Assembly (NCBI GenBank): GCA_029880065.1
Contig: JAOUPD010000066.1
Coordinates: 1 to 6,449, forward strand
Direction: 5' to 3'
Length of the DNA: 6,449 nucleotides
From: Hadesarchaea archaeon
Lineage (GTDB): Archaea > Hadarchaeota > Hadarchaeia > Hadarchaeales > Hadarchaeaceae
Shown here: positions 1 to 6,103 of the stretch, in pieces
Position numbering within the stretch: position 1 is the stretch's first letter
Layout of the letters: every line of letters starts with the position of its first letter
Made by a program: the position numbers and the translations under genes
Notes under the pieces: model-generated
Told to the model about the DNA's origin: nothing
Seen by the model: the letters and a program-made list of their open reading frames with translations, nothing else
The model's database searches: none

Positions 1-1320
1 GAGACTCTGCTCGCATATCGGCTGACTAAGAGAAAGCTTCGTGCGAAGTTTGATCATGTTTTGGGATTGATTTATGCGGACATGCACAAACGCCTGGGGG
101 AGGAGTCGAAATTTGAGCAGCAAGTGAGGAAAGTGCTCACGCAGCTCGAGCGCGGCAAGGGTCCCACCGTTCACAGGGCGAGACGACTTGCTGAGCGCTG
201 CGTCGAAGCTAACCTCAAGACAACCGATCGACTGGGTGTAAGCTATGATTTGCTAACTTGGGAAAGCGATATTGCGCGGTCAGGGATGCTTAAAGAAACA
301 CTTGAGCGACTGCGAGCAACCCCTTATGTGGTCGAAGGCACAGGCGATAGGGCTGGAACGCTGGTCTTGAGGATGGCAGACTTAGGGATCGGGGACAAGG
401 TGCTTGTGCGCTCTGACGGTACCGCCGTTTATACAGCGCGCGACATTGCCTATCAGCTCTGGAAGTTCGGGCGGGCGAAGGCAGGGATGCTTTTCAAATT
501 ACACTCCAAGCGCCCGGATGGCACCAAGACATACACGACCGTTCAGCGGGGCAGGTCGAGCAGGAAGTTTGGCCAAGCCGATAAAGTGATTAACGTCGTT
601 GGGGCGGAGCAGCGGTTCCCGCAGCAAGTTGTGTTCACCGCAATAAAGGCGCTCGGGCTGGAGCAGGAACACAAGAACTCGTACCACCTAGCTTACGAGC
701 ATGTCTGGCTTCCGAGTGGCAGGTTTTCCGGACGCAAGGGCACTTGGGTTGGGTTTTCCGTTGACGATGTCATCGAGGAGGCGGTAGCCCGTGCCTACGT
801 GGTGGTCGAGGAACACGCCCCAAAGGCGAGCGAGCGATTCAAGCGTGAGGCCGCTGAGTTGGTTGGGGTAGGAGCGGTTCGGTATTCATTGGTTTGTAAC
901 TCCCCCGAGAAGCGCATCACGTTCAAGTGGGAGGAGGCACTCAACTTCGACCGCAACAGCGGCCCAGCGGTGCAATACTCACACGCTCGAGCTTGCAGTA
1001 TCCTGCGCAAAGCGAAGCGCCGGGGCGGAAAGCACCCAGGCGATATTTTCAAGTTACCCCAAGAGGAGCGCCTGATCAAACTGCTGGCGAAGTTCCCTGA
1101 GATCGTGCGTGAGGCTGGCGAGAAGCTGCAGCCCCACATGCCCGCGATTTACGCGGCCGAGCTCGCGCTGGCTTTCAACAAATTTTATGAGGCGGCCCCG
1201 GTGATCGAGGCTGAAACACCTGAGCTGCGTGTCGCCCGCCTACGCCTAGTGAACTGTGTTCGAGTAGTGCTGCGAAACGCGCTCAACTTGCTTGGGATAG
1301 TCGCGCCAGAGCGTATGTAG
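1..1320 (+). CDS. argS: Arginyl-tRNA synthetase, 5'-truncated by the window edge
   Basis: Class I aminoacyl-tRNA synthetase that charges tRNA-Arg with arginine in the cytoplasm. The frame is open from base 1, so the gene enters from the left; the TTG at 61 is an internal Leu codon, not a start. About 439 residues remain of a protein usually around 550-650 long, so the N-terminal domain and HIGH motif lie outside. Visible in order (numbering from base 1): VRSDGTAVYTARDIAY of the catalytic domain near residues 136-151; VVGAEQ near 199-204; the KMSKS-equivalent loop RFSGRKG at 241-247 (bases 721-741), in which the first Lys of KMSKS is Arg, in keeping with the degenerate KMSKS of many ArgRSs; then the DALR-type anticodon-binding domain from about residue 320, with QYSHARACSILRKA. 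The ending LLGIVAPERM is a typical ArgRS C-terminus. Recognition is by family motifs, and confidence is high. Confidence 0.97.
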   Translation, partial: ETLLAYRLTKRKLRAKFDHVLGLIYADMHKRLGEESKFEQQVRKVLTQLERGKGPTVHRARRLAERCVEANLKTTDRLGVSYDLLTWESDIARSGMLKETLERLRATPYVVEGTGDRAGTLVLRMADLGIGDKVLVRSDGTAVYTARDIAYQLWKFGRAKAGMLFKLHSKRPDGTKTYTTVQRGRSSRKFGQADKVINVVGAEQRFPQQVVFTAIKALGLEQEHKNSYHLAYEHVWLPSGRFSGRKGTWVGFSVDDVIEEAVARAYVVVEEHAPKASERFKREAAELVGVGAVRYSLVCNSPEKRITFKWEEALNFDRNSGPAVQYSHARACSILRKAKRRGGKHPGDIFKLPQEERLIKLLAKFPEIVREAGEKLQPHMPAIYAAELALAFNKFYEAAPVIEAETPELRVARLRLVNCVRVVLRNALNLLGIVAPERM

Positions 1321-1321
1321 G

Positions 1322-1329
1322 CTTAAATG
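1322..1329 (+). promoter_or_regulatory. Possible TATA box for the small membrane protein gene
   Basis: CTTAAATG lies just after the argS stop and about 40 bp before the preferred ATG at 1366. A TSS about 26 bp downstream (around 1352) would leave a short leader that includes the GGGGG ribosome-binding element. The gap to argS is only 45 bp, so read-through from argS is an equally good explanation for expression. Confidence 0.28.
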
Positions 1330-1354
1330 TGGCTGGCTACAACGTCAGTGTAGT

Positions 1355-1359
1355 GGGGG
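1355..1359 (+). promoter_or_regulatory. Shine-Dalgarno-like GGGGG that decides the start
   Basis: GGGGG directly abuts the ATG at 1360 but stands 6 nt from the second in-frame ATG at 1366. Six nucleotides is a normal spacing and zero is not, so the second ATG is the likelier start. Confidence 0.5.
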
Positions 1360-1365
1360 ATGATA

Positions 1366-1737
1366 ATGAGAGCGCTCGCGGCTCTAGGTCTGATTGGTGG
1401 CTTCTTGGCCGTATTTGGAGTGTTTTTACCTTGGATTCCTCTCCTTAACATTTCAGGGTGGGACTTGGCTAGTTTGGCGTCAATCTTTGGAGAAGTTGCA
1501 ACTTACGTGTACCTCGTGCTGCTCGGCGGCATCCTCGCGTTGATAGGCAGTATTGCGCTGCTGGCGGGTAAGAGGGGTATCGCCTATGTGCTCCCATTTG
1601 GCGGGATAATAACAATCGCTGGTTGGGGTTGGACTTTCGTCACCTTTGGGGGGCCCGAAGCTGCCGCATATGGCTTTTACTTTTGCATCTTTGGGGGAAT
1701 ATTAGCTTTGATCGGCTCCATCGGCTTAAGGAGTTGA
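1366..1737 (+). CDS. Small four-helix membrane protein of unknown function (FLPW motif)
   Basis: Hypothetical integral membrane protein of 123 residues (125 if the ATG at 1360 is used). Four hydrophobic segments are visible at roughly residues 2-24, 45-67, 74-94 and 101-120 from the 1366 start. The first helix runs into FLPW (residues 20-23) and then a SGWD loop (30-33), a pattern I recognise from many small prokaryotic tetraspan membrane proteins but cannot tie to a function. The only strongly basic loop is GKR between helices 2 and 3; with Arg near both ends this suggests both termini and that loop are cytoplasmic. The decapeptide GGILALIGSI occurs exactly twice, in helices 2 and 4 (54-63 and 110-119), suggesting duplicated two-helix units. 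It sits 45 bp after argS on the same strand and is convergent with the next gene. No catalytic residues are evident. Confidence 0.8.
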   Translation: MRALAALGLIGGFLAVFGVFLPWIPLLNISGWDLASLASIFGEVATYVYLVLLGGILALIGSIALLAGKRGIAYVLPFGGIITIAGWGWTFVTFGGPEAAAYGFYFCIFGGILALIGSIGLRS

Positions 1738-1789
1738 ACCGCGTAGTTCTCTGGCGCTGAGAAGATTACTCCTAAATCTATTTGAGATG

Positions 1790-2776
1790 CTATTCCTGAA
1801 AACCTCCTTTAAAATCTCCCCGGCTTAGGCGCTTGTACTGCTCACGCTTTATTGGCTCCCGTGCATGAAGCTCCTTTCGCTTAGCTTCGAGCAATTGTGG
1901 TTCTTGACCAACAAGTTCTGAGGCCGAGAGTACGCGATGACCACTTTTTTCGGCTTCGGCAAACACTGGTGTTAGGTATTCTTTGTAGTCAAGTGATCTC
2001 AAAAGGTGGTGGTCGATCACGGTCAGCGGTATCGCCTTTACTATTTTCACCATGTTGTTGAGAGCATTTGCGAGGCTTTCCTCGTCAATCTTGAAGTTTT
2101 TGAGGTAGAGCGGAGGGCCGCCTATCACCAGCAGGTTCGGCCGTTGCTTCAAAATCAGCCGCAGTGCCCCCTCGTCGATCGGCCCCTGTACATCCGAGGC
2201 GTGCATGAACGAGCACACCGGCGTTCGCACCGTCAGCATCAGCACATATCCAAGCTGTGAGTCGGCCGCGCCATGAAAAACAGGTTTCGAGAATTCTAAT
2301 GTGGTCCGGCTGAACTCGAACTTTTTGCCGTCCGCGACTTGTATTTCTTTAGCGATTTTCGAGTTGAGCTTCTGGAACATATATCCCCGTTTTCGTTGGC
2401 TCAGGTTTATATCAGAATGGATGTCCTTTACCAGGATCAGCTTGCCGCGGTATAGACGCTCGGCGAGTTTTGGGGAGCTCCAAGTCCATGTCCAATCCTC
2501 AAAGCTGGGGACGTAGTGGTCGAAGTGGTAGTGGCTTATCGTCAGCACATCGGCGTCCCGCGCGGCGTCGATGATGACTTGTCGTGACTGAGCAAGCGCC
2601 ATGTACTCGCGCTCGTGGGGGCTTAATTTAAAACGCGGCCCGAGCGCAGAGCCGGGGTCAACAACGAGTTTGACATCATCGGTTTCAACGAGCGTGGCCA
2701 TGCTTCGAACACCAAAGCTCTCGAAGGCAAGCGGCAACACTCGAATTTCGCCGTTCCCCACGGGTACTGGCTCCAT
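1790..2776 (-). CDS. UPF0282 family metallo-beta-lactamase-fold hydrolase
   Basis: Archaeal metallo-hydrolase of the UPF0282 family, cytoplasmic, substrate unknown. From the ATG at 2776 it is 328 residues. Visible features: the family-typical N-terminus with LPLAFESFGVRSMAT and VDPGSALGPRF (residues 14-49); the metal-binding HYHFDH (H82, H84, D86, H87); a second histidine in PVFHGA (H168); an aspartate in HASDVQGP (D195); and the late IDHHLLR (H256/H257). These give the full His/Asp set for a dinuclear, probably zinc, site. INLSQRKRGYMF is another family hallmark, and the last 40 residues are Lys/Arg/Glu-rich. ATGs at 2800 and 2836 stay in frame, but the 2836 start would overlap the divergent gene's ATG, and 2776 is about 31 bp from the TATA-like palindrome, fitting a leaderless transcript. 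A conserved hypothetical: fold and metal site are secure, the reaction is not. Confidence 0.93.
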   Translation of the reverse strand: MEPVPVGNGEIRVLPLAFESFGVRSMATLVETDDVKLVVDPGSALGPRFKLSPHEREYMALAQSRQVIIDAARDADVLTISHYHFDHYVPSFEDWTWTWSSPKLAERLYRGKLILVKDIHSDINLSQRKRGYMFQKLNSKIAKEIQVADGKKFEFSRTTLEFSKPVFHGAADSQLGYVLMLTVRTPVCSFMHASDVQGPIDEGALRLILKQRPNLLVIGGPPLYLKNFKIDEESLANALNNMVKIVKAIPLTVIDHHLLRSLDYKEYLTPVFAEAEKSGHRVLSASELVGQEPQLLEAKRKELHAREPIKREQYKRLSRGDFKGGFQE

Positions 2777-2800
2777 GCAATCGAATCCACTTCTCCCCAT

Positions 2801-2812
2801 GAAATTTAAATG
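2801..2812. promoter_or_regulatory. Shared palindromic TATA-like element, divergent promoter
   Basis: GAAATTTAAATG contains the perfect palindrome ATTTAAAT (2804-2811), centred at 2807.5. It lies between the divergent UPF0282 gene (ATG A at 2776) and the PAC2 gene (ATG A at 2835), about 31 and 27 bp from the two starts. Archaeal TATA boxes sit about 26 bp upstream of the TSS, so both transcripts would begin at or within a few bases of their ATG, essentially leaderless. Neither ATG has a strong Shine-Dalgarno. The purine-rich GAAA on the plus-strand upstream side resembles a BRE more than the minus-strand side does, so the PAC2 direction may be stronger. Functional assignment is inferred. Confidence 0.6.
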
Positions 2813-2834
2813 CGAAGCCCCCATACACCTAACC

Positions 2835-3569
2835 ATGCCCGTACGCGTGAACTACTTGAAGCGTCCGAGGTTCAAGAAACCAGTGCTCGTTGCAGGCTTA
2901 CCTGGGATAGCCCACATAGGCAAGCTAGCAGTCGAGTATTTGATCCACCAGCTTCGAGCAAAAAAATTTGTTGAGTTATATTCCGAGCACTTCCCCGAGT
3001 GGGTCGTCCGGGACGATGGCTCGGTTAAGACGTTGAAGGTAGATCTCTCCTACTGCAAGCCAGATGGGTTAAAGCGTGATCTCTTGCTCGCTACCGCTGA
3101 TGCCCAGGCGGCCTCGCCAGCGGGGCAGTACCGACTCACGGGTGAGATTTTAGATCTAGCGGCGCAGCATGGCGCGGATACTGTGATCACAATGGCTGCG
3201 TATGTTCTTTCCCCTCATGAGTCAAAGGCGAAGGTGGTCGGGGCGGCGTCGGATGTTGAAACGGTTAAGATTCTCCGCGAGCACGGGGTGAAACTTCTCG
3301 ATAGCGGGATGATAGTGGGGATGAATGGCCTGCTTCCTGGGTTGGCTGCGGCGCGGGGCATGCGCGGATTTTGCCTGCTAGGCGCCACCCAAGGAGGGCT
3401 GCTCGATGTTGCGGCAGCGGAATCTGTTCTCCGAGCTTTGAGCGATGTGCTGGGGTTCAAGCTGGATTTGGAAGAGCTCCACAAGCACGCGGCGACTTTG
3501 CCCAGGTTCAAGCCGCCTAGGCTCAGGCTGCCGAGTGGCATCGAGGAAGAGGTCAGCTACATCCGATGA
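2835..3569 (+). CDS. PAC2 family protein, archaeal proteasome-assembly chaperone homologue
   Basis: PAC2-domain protein (COG2047-like, related to archaeal PbaA/PbaB), 244 residues, expected in the cytoplasm; relatives act as ATP-independent chaperones in 20S proteasome assembly. Visible features: the N-terminal LVAGLPGIAHIGKLAVEYLI (18-37), matching the PAC2 signature GxPGxGxxGxxAxxYL; TADAQ...GQYRLTGEIL (88-106), equivalent to the GDAQ/GQY segment; and GMIVGMNGLLPGLAAARG (158-175) followed by CLLGAT (180-185). The start at 2835 is chosen because homology begins immediately after it and the TATA-like element is 27 bp upstream; the frame stays open further upstream only as antisense of the UPF0282 gene. 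The C-terminus ends SYIR, with Tyr third from last, so it lacks a canonical HbYX proteasome-docking tail in which Tyr is penultimate. Family assignment is secure; a role with the proteasome is inferred. Confidence 0.92.
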   Translation: MPVRVNYLKRPRFKKPVLVAGLPGIAHIGKLAVEYLIHQLRAKKFVELYSEHFPEWVVRDDGSVKTLKVDLSYCKPDGLKRDLLLATADAQAASPAGQYRLTGEILDLAAQHGADTVITMAAYVLSPHESKAKVVGAASDVETVKILREHGVKLLDSGMIVGMNGLLPGLAAARGMRGFCLLGATQGGLLDVAAAESVLRALSDVLGFKLDLEELHKHAATLPRFKPPRLRLPSGIEEEVSYIR

Positions 3570-3590
3570 CGCTTCTCACGACTGAAGCGT
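3569..3590 (+). terminator. Hairpin at the 3' end of the PAC2 gene
   Basis: Perfect 7-bp inverted repeat ACGCTTC / GAAGCGT around an 8-nt loop. Its first base is the last base of the TGA stop. The downstream DNA is only mildly T-rich (GATTTCTC), so termination strength is uncertain; it could instead be an RNA 3'-end stabiliser or processing site. Confidence 0.4.
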
Positions 3591-3625
3591 GCGTGATTTC
3601 TCGCTTGGTCCCGTTCTAAGTTGAG

Positions 3626-3656
3626 AATTTAAGTCTTAGAAATCAAGAATTAAATA
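3626..3656 (+). promoter_or_regulatory. AT-rich promoter region of the M29 aminopeptidase gene
   Basis: Two TATA-like boxes are present: AATTTAAG (3626-3633) and AATTAAAT (3648-3655). The first predicts a TSS near 3656, 10 nt before the ATG at 3666. The second predicts a TSS near 3677, which would bypass that ATG and serve the in-frame ATG at 3687. The sequence does not settle which is used. Confidence 0.4.
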
Positions 3657-3665
3657 GGCGCCCAA

Positions 3666-4811
3666 ATGTCTGGTGAACTATCGGATATGGAAATGGGGAG
3701 TTTGGCAAGGAAGTTTGTAAGGCGCTCGATGAGGATAGGGAAAAAGCGTAATGGCAAGTATGATGCCGTAAGGATAGTTTACAACCGCATTGACTCAAGC
3801 TGTGAAAAATTTGCCCTTAAAGTTGAAGAGGAGTGCTGGCGGGTGGGCGCGCACACGCTCTTGCTCGGCTACTCATCCGAGAGAGCGAAGATAAAATACA
3901 CGCTGTCCCCCGAAAAATCCCTGCGTGAGATGAGCCCGTTCGCGGAGGCGATAGCGAAGCGAGCGGATACGTTGATTTTCATCGGGGAAGAGGACAAGCC
4001 AAACTGGGCGATGGGTCTCGCGGAGAAAGTAAAACTCACGGCACCTGTTCGGGAAAAAATTCACGAGATTACTGATAGAAGGAGGACCCGGTGGGCATAC
4101 TTCGGCTGGCCCGTCCCAGGGGCAGCTCGAGCTTACGGTTGCGCGGTCAAGAAGTTTAGGAGGATTTTTTTCGACAGCATTCGGAAAACTTTTACGCCTG
4201 AGCTCATCAAACTTTGCGAATTTTATCATGATGCGCTCGCGGGAAAAAATGAAGTTCGAATAACCGCGACAGGTGGTACGGATTTGACTTTCCGAATAAA
4301 AGGCCGCCCAGTGCTGGTCGACGATGGAATAATTTCTAACGAAGACATTGCGCGCGGTGACGTTGGAGTGAACATCCCAGCAGGTGAGGTTTTCATTTCA
4401 CCGCTTGAGACGAGTGCGGATGGAAAAATATTGTTTGAAAAGGTCGCAATTCCAGGATTCGGAAAACTTGACGGGCTAGAACTCAAGTTCAGGGGGGGCA
4501 AGGTAGTAAGCTACGAAGCGGTACGTGGCAGGGAGAACTTCACCAAATTCCTCAAGGCGAACACGGGCGAAAAGGACCGCATCGGGGAGTTCGGCATAGG
4601 CACAAATCCTGGCGCGGCTTACACGGGGGGCAGCATAATCATAGACGAGAAGATTTTTGGCACGATTCACATCGCCATAGGCAACAATCGCGGAGCCTAC
4701 CACGGCAAAAATCGAGCTTCCAGCCATCTCGACATCATCAAAGACATGCGGCGCGGGCAAGTTTTAGTGGACGGCGAGCTCGTCATGAACCGAGGTAAAC
4801 CCGCTCGATAG
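3666..4811 (+). CDS. M29 family metallo-aminopeptidase (AmpS/leucyl aminopeptidase-like, COG2309)
   Basis: Cytoplasmic dinuclear-metal aminopeptidase of peptidase family M29, removing N-terminal residues from peptides. It is 381 residues, normal for the family. An N-terminal alpha/beta domain (to about residue 190) includes RTRWAYFGWP (141-149). The C-terminal catalytic domain shows the usual ligand motifs: NIPAGEVFISP with E241, GEFGIGTNPG with E308, GTIHIAIG with H335, and SSHLDII with H354 and D356. In Bacillus AP II the second His is about 33 residues after the first; here it is 19, so the loop carrying the canonical Tyr is shortened and the nearest Tyr is Y345. The start may be 3666 or 3687 (GGTGA 10 nt before the latter); neither affects the fold. 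No signal peptide. It follows the PAC2 gene by 96 bp, with its own promoter-like DNA. Confidence 0.9.
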   Translation: MSGELSDMEMGSLARKFVRRSMRIGKKRNGKYDAVRIVYNRIDSSCEKFALKVEEECWRVGAHTLLLGYSSERAKIKYTLSPEKSLREMSPFAEAIAKRADTLIFIGEEDKPNWAMGLAEKVKLTAPVREKIHEITDRRRTRWAYFGWPVPGAARAYGCAVKKFRRIFFDSIRKTFTPELIKLCEFYHDALAGKNEVRITATGGTDLTFRIKGRPVLVDDGIISNEDIARGDVGVNIPAGEVFISPLETSADGKILFEKVAIPGFGKLDGLELKFRGGKVVSYEAVRGRENFTKFLKANTGEKDRIGEFGIGTNPGAAYTGGSIIIDEKIFGTIHIAIGNNRGAYHGKNRASSHLDIIKDMRRGQVLVDGELVMNRGKPAR

Positions 4812-4889
4812 TAGGTTACAACTTCGGTCATGATTTGAGTAAAGAGAAAGTTTGTGCTTTTGTGCAAAGTGATTTATGCTAAATCCACG

Positions 4890-4897
4890 AAAAATAT
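4890..4897 (+). promoter_or_regulatory. Possible TATA box for the antiporter gene
   Basis: AAAAATAT is centred about 31 bp before the ATG at 4925, predicting a TSS near 4920 and an almost leaderless transcript. A second AT-rich stretch, GATTTATGCTAAAT (4871-4884), would instead place the TSS near 4903 and retain the GGCGGGGA element in the leader. The latter combination is attractive, so the choice of box is open. Confidence 0.33.
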
Positions 4898-4912
4898 CGG
4901 GGTAAAAAAGTT

Positions 4913-4920
4913 GGCGGGGA
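4913..4920 (+). promoter_or_regulatory. Ribosome binding site of the antiporter gene
   Basis: GGCGGGGA ends 4 nt before the ATG at 4925. It is a G-rich, imperfect Shine-Dalgarno that supports this start over any downstream Met. Confidence 0.45.
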
Positions 4921-4924
4921 ATCA

Positions 4925-6103
4925 ATGGAAATAATTTTCACGATTATCTTTATTTTGGCCGTGGTGTGGGGTGTTGGGCTATTTTTTGAAAAGTTTGGTC
5001 AACCTCTTATTTTGGGGGAACTCATAGCGGGACTGGTCATCGGTCCGTCGCTCTTGGGCCTTGTTGGGCCCCCCGGAGCTATTTTTGTATGGACCCCAGC
5101 TTTTGACATCCTTACCAAGTTAGGGATGTTTTTCTTGATGTTCTACGCAGGGCTAATAACCGATCCAAAAAAGTTGTGGAAGAGGGTAAAGACTTTTTTT
5201 GGAGTGGGGATAGCAGGCACCCTCGTGCCTCTACTTTTCGGGTGGCTCATCACCTGGTTTTTTACACACGATTTTTGGATAGCGCTTATCATGGGACTCG
5301 CCATCTCGGGTACTTCTCTTGTTACTAAAGTGAGGATACTCGGTGACTTGGGTATCCTGAGATCTAAAGTGGGGTATACGATGATGGGCGGAGCGATGGT
5401 TGACAATATTTTCACGTTCATCATCCTCGCCGTAGTAATCAAGGCGATAACAGTGGGAATAGTGGGTCCTTTGGACGTGTTGTATACAGTGGCGTTGGTT
5501 GCGGCCTTCTTCGGAATCGCACTGTTTATCGGCTATCGTATCTATCCACGAGTTGGAAAGTTATTCGTACACCCGGGGGCGAGAGGTTTTACGTTTGCCC
5601 TCGTCATGGGTCTGCTCATTGCGGGCATCGGACAGATAATGGGGTTGCACTTCATTATTGGTGCATATCTAGCAGGCTTGTTTGTGCGAGAGGAGTTCGT
5701 GGGCGGAGCATTTCGGGACTTGGGCAGGCGCTTTCAGACCCTTAGTCACGGATTTCTGGGGCCCATATTTATCGTAAGCGTGGCTTTTCACGTGAGCTTT
5801 GGCGTGTTCGAAACACACACTCTGTTCCTGATAGTGCTCATCATGGCGGCGATAGCTGGAAAGGTGATAGGGGCGGGCGGCGGAGCATATCTCACCGGTT
5901 TGAAAAAAAGAGAAGCACTCACCGTCGGCATAGGGATGAACGGGCGTGGAACGGTGGAACTCATCTTGGCAATGGTTGGTCTTGAGATTGGGATCCTCAC
6001 CGATGTTCACGTGTCCTTGCTCGTTTTCACGGCCTTTGCAACTACCCTCATAACTCCAATAGGGTTAAAGTACATGCTCCGAAAACGCCTTAAAAAGGAA
6101 TAA
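4925..6103 (+). CDS. CPA2 family cation:proton antiporter (NapA/Kef-type membrane domain)
   Basis: Integral membrane Na+ or K+/H+ exchanger of the CPA2 superfamily, 392 residues with about 12-13 hydrophobic segments, used for pH and ion homeostasis. Family hallmarks: FGQPLILGELIAGLVIGPSLLG (residues 24-45, read in two parts: a Pro-Gly-rich helix start, then GPS); FYAGLITD (73-80); ISGTSLVTKVRIL with the TM4 crossover TS at 130-131; VDN at 159-161; IIGAYLAGLFVRE (244-256); FIVSVAF (282-288); AGKVIGAG with K313; and MNGRGTVEL with R341. In NapA-like exchangers an Asp-Asp pair binds the ion and the first Asp pairs with the Lys; here it reads D160-N161 with K313 retained. There is no C-terminal TrkA-N/RCK domain, unlike KefB/KefC. 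Ion specificity cannot be read from sequence. It appears to be a single-gene unit with its own promoter and terminator. Confidence 0.92.
   Translation: MEIIFTIIFILAVVWGVGLFFEKFGQPLILGELIAGLVIGPSLLGLVGPPGAIFVWTPAFDILTKLGMFFLMFYAGLITDPKKLWKRVKTFFGVGIAGTLVPLLFGWLITWFFTHDFWIALIMGLAISGTSLVTKVRILGDLGILRSKVGYTMMGGAMVDNIFTFIILAVVIKAITVGIVGPLDVLYTVALVAAFFGIALFIGYRIYPRVGKLFVHPGARGFTFALVMGLLIAGIGQIMGLHFIIGAYLAGLFVREEFVGGAFRDLGRRFQTLSHGFLGPIFIVSVAFHVSFGVFETHTLFLIVLIMAAIAGKVIGAGGGAYLTGLKKREALTVGIGMNGRGTVELILAMVGLEIGILTDVHVSLLVFTAFATTLITPIGLKYMLRKRLKKE

Noticed and set aside
795..1139. 114-codon minus-strand ORF inside argS
   Set aside because: Shadow of a strongly conserved gene: Ser/Arg-rich composition, no family resemblance, no promoter or RBS.
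1361..1393. C/D box-like pattern (ATGATAA then CTGA) at the start of the small membrane protein gene
   Set aside because: The C box has a mismatch to RUGAUGA, there are no C'/D' boxes or terminal stem, and the pattern overlaps the coding start; most likely chance.
1747..1763. Inverted repeat TTCTC/GAGAA in the convergent gap after the small membrane protein
   Set aside because: Only 5 bp with a 7-nt loop and no adjacent T-run on either strand; too weak to call a terminator.
2601..2834. N-terminal extension of the PAC2 gene by 78 codons (start at 2601)
   Set aside because: The extra stretch is antisense to the conserved UPF0282 coding region and lacks PAC2 homology; similarity to the family begins just after the ATG at 2835, which also has a well-placed TATA-like box.
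4845..4871. Tandem TTTGTGC / TTTTGTGC and CTTT/AAAG symmetry upstream of the antiporter gene
   Set aside because: Copies are short, imperfect and in AT-rich DNA; not enough to propose an operator without conservation data.
5143..6010. Several minus-strand ORFs (70-113 codons) inside the antiporter gene
   Set aside because: They are mutually overlapping antisense readings of the transmembrane coding region and lack any recognisable motif.
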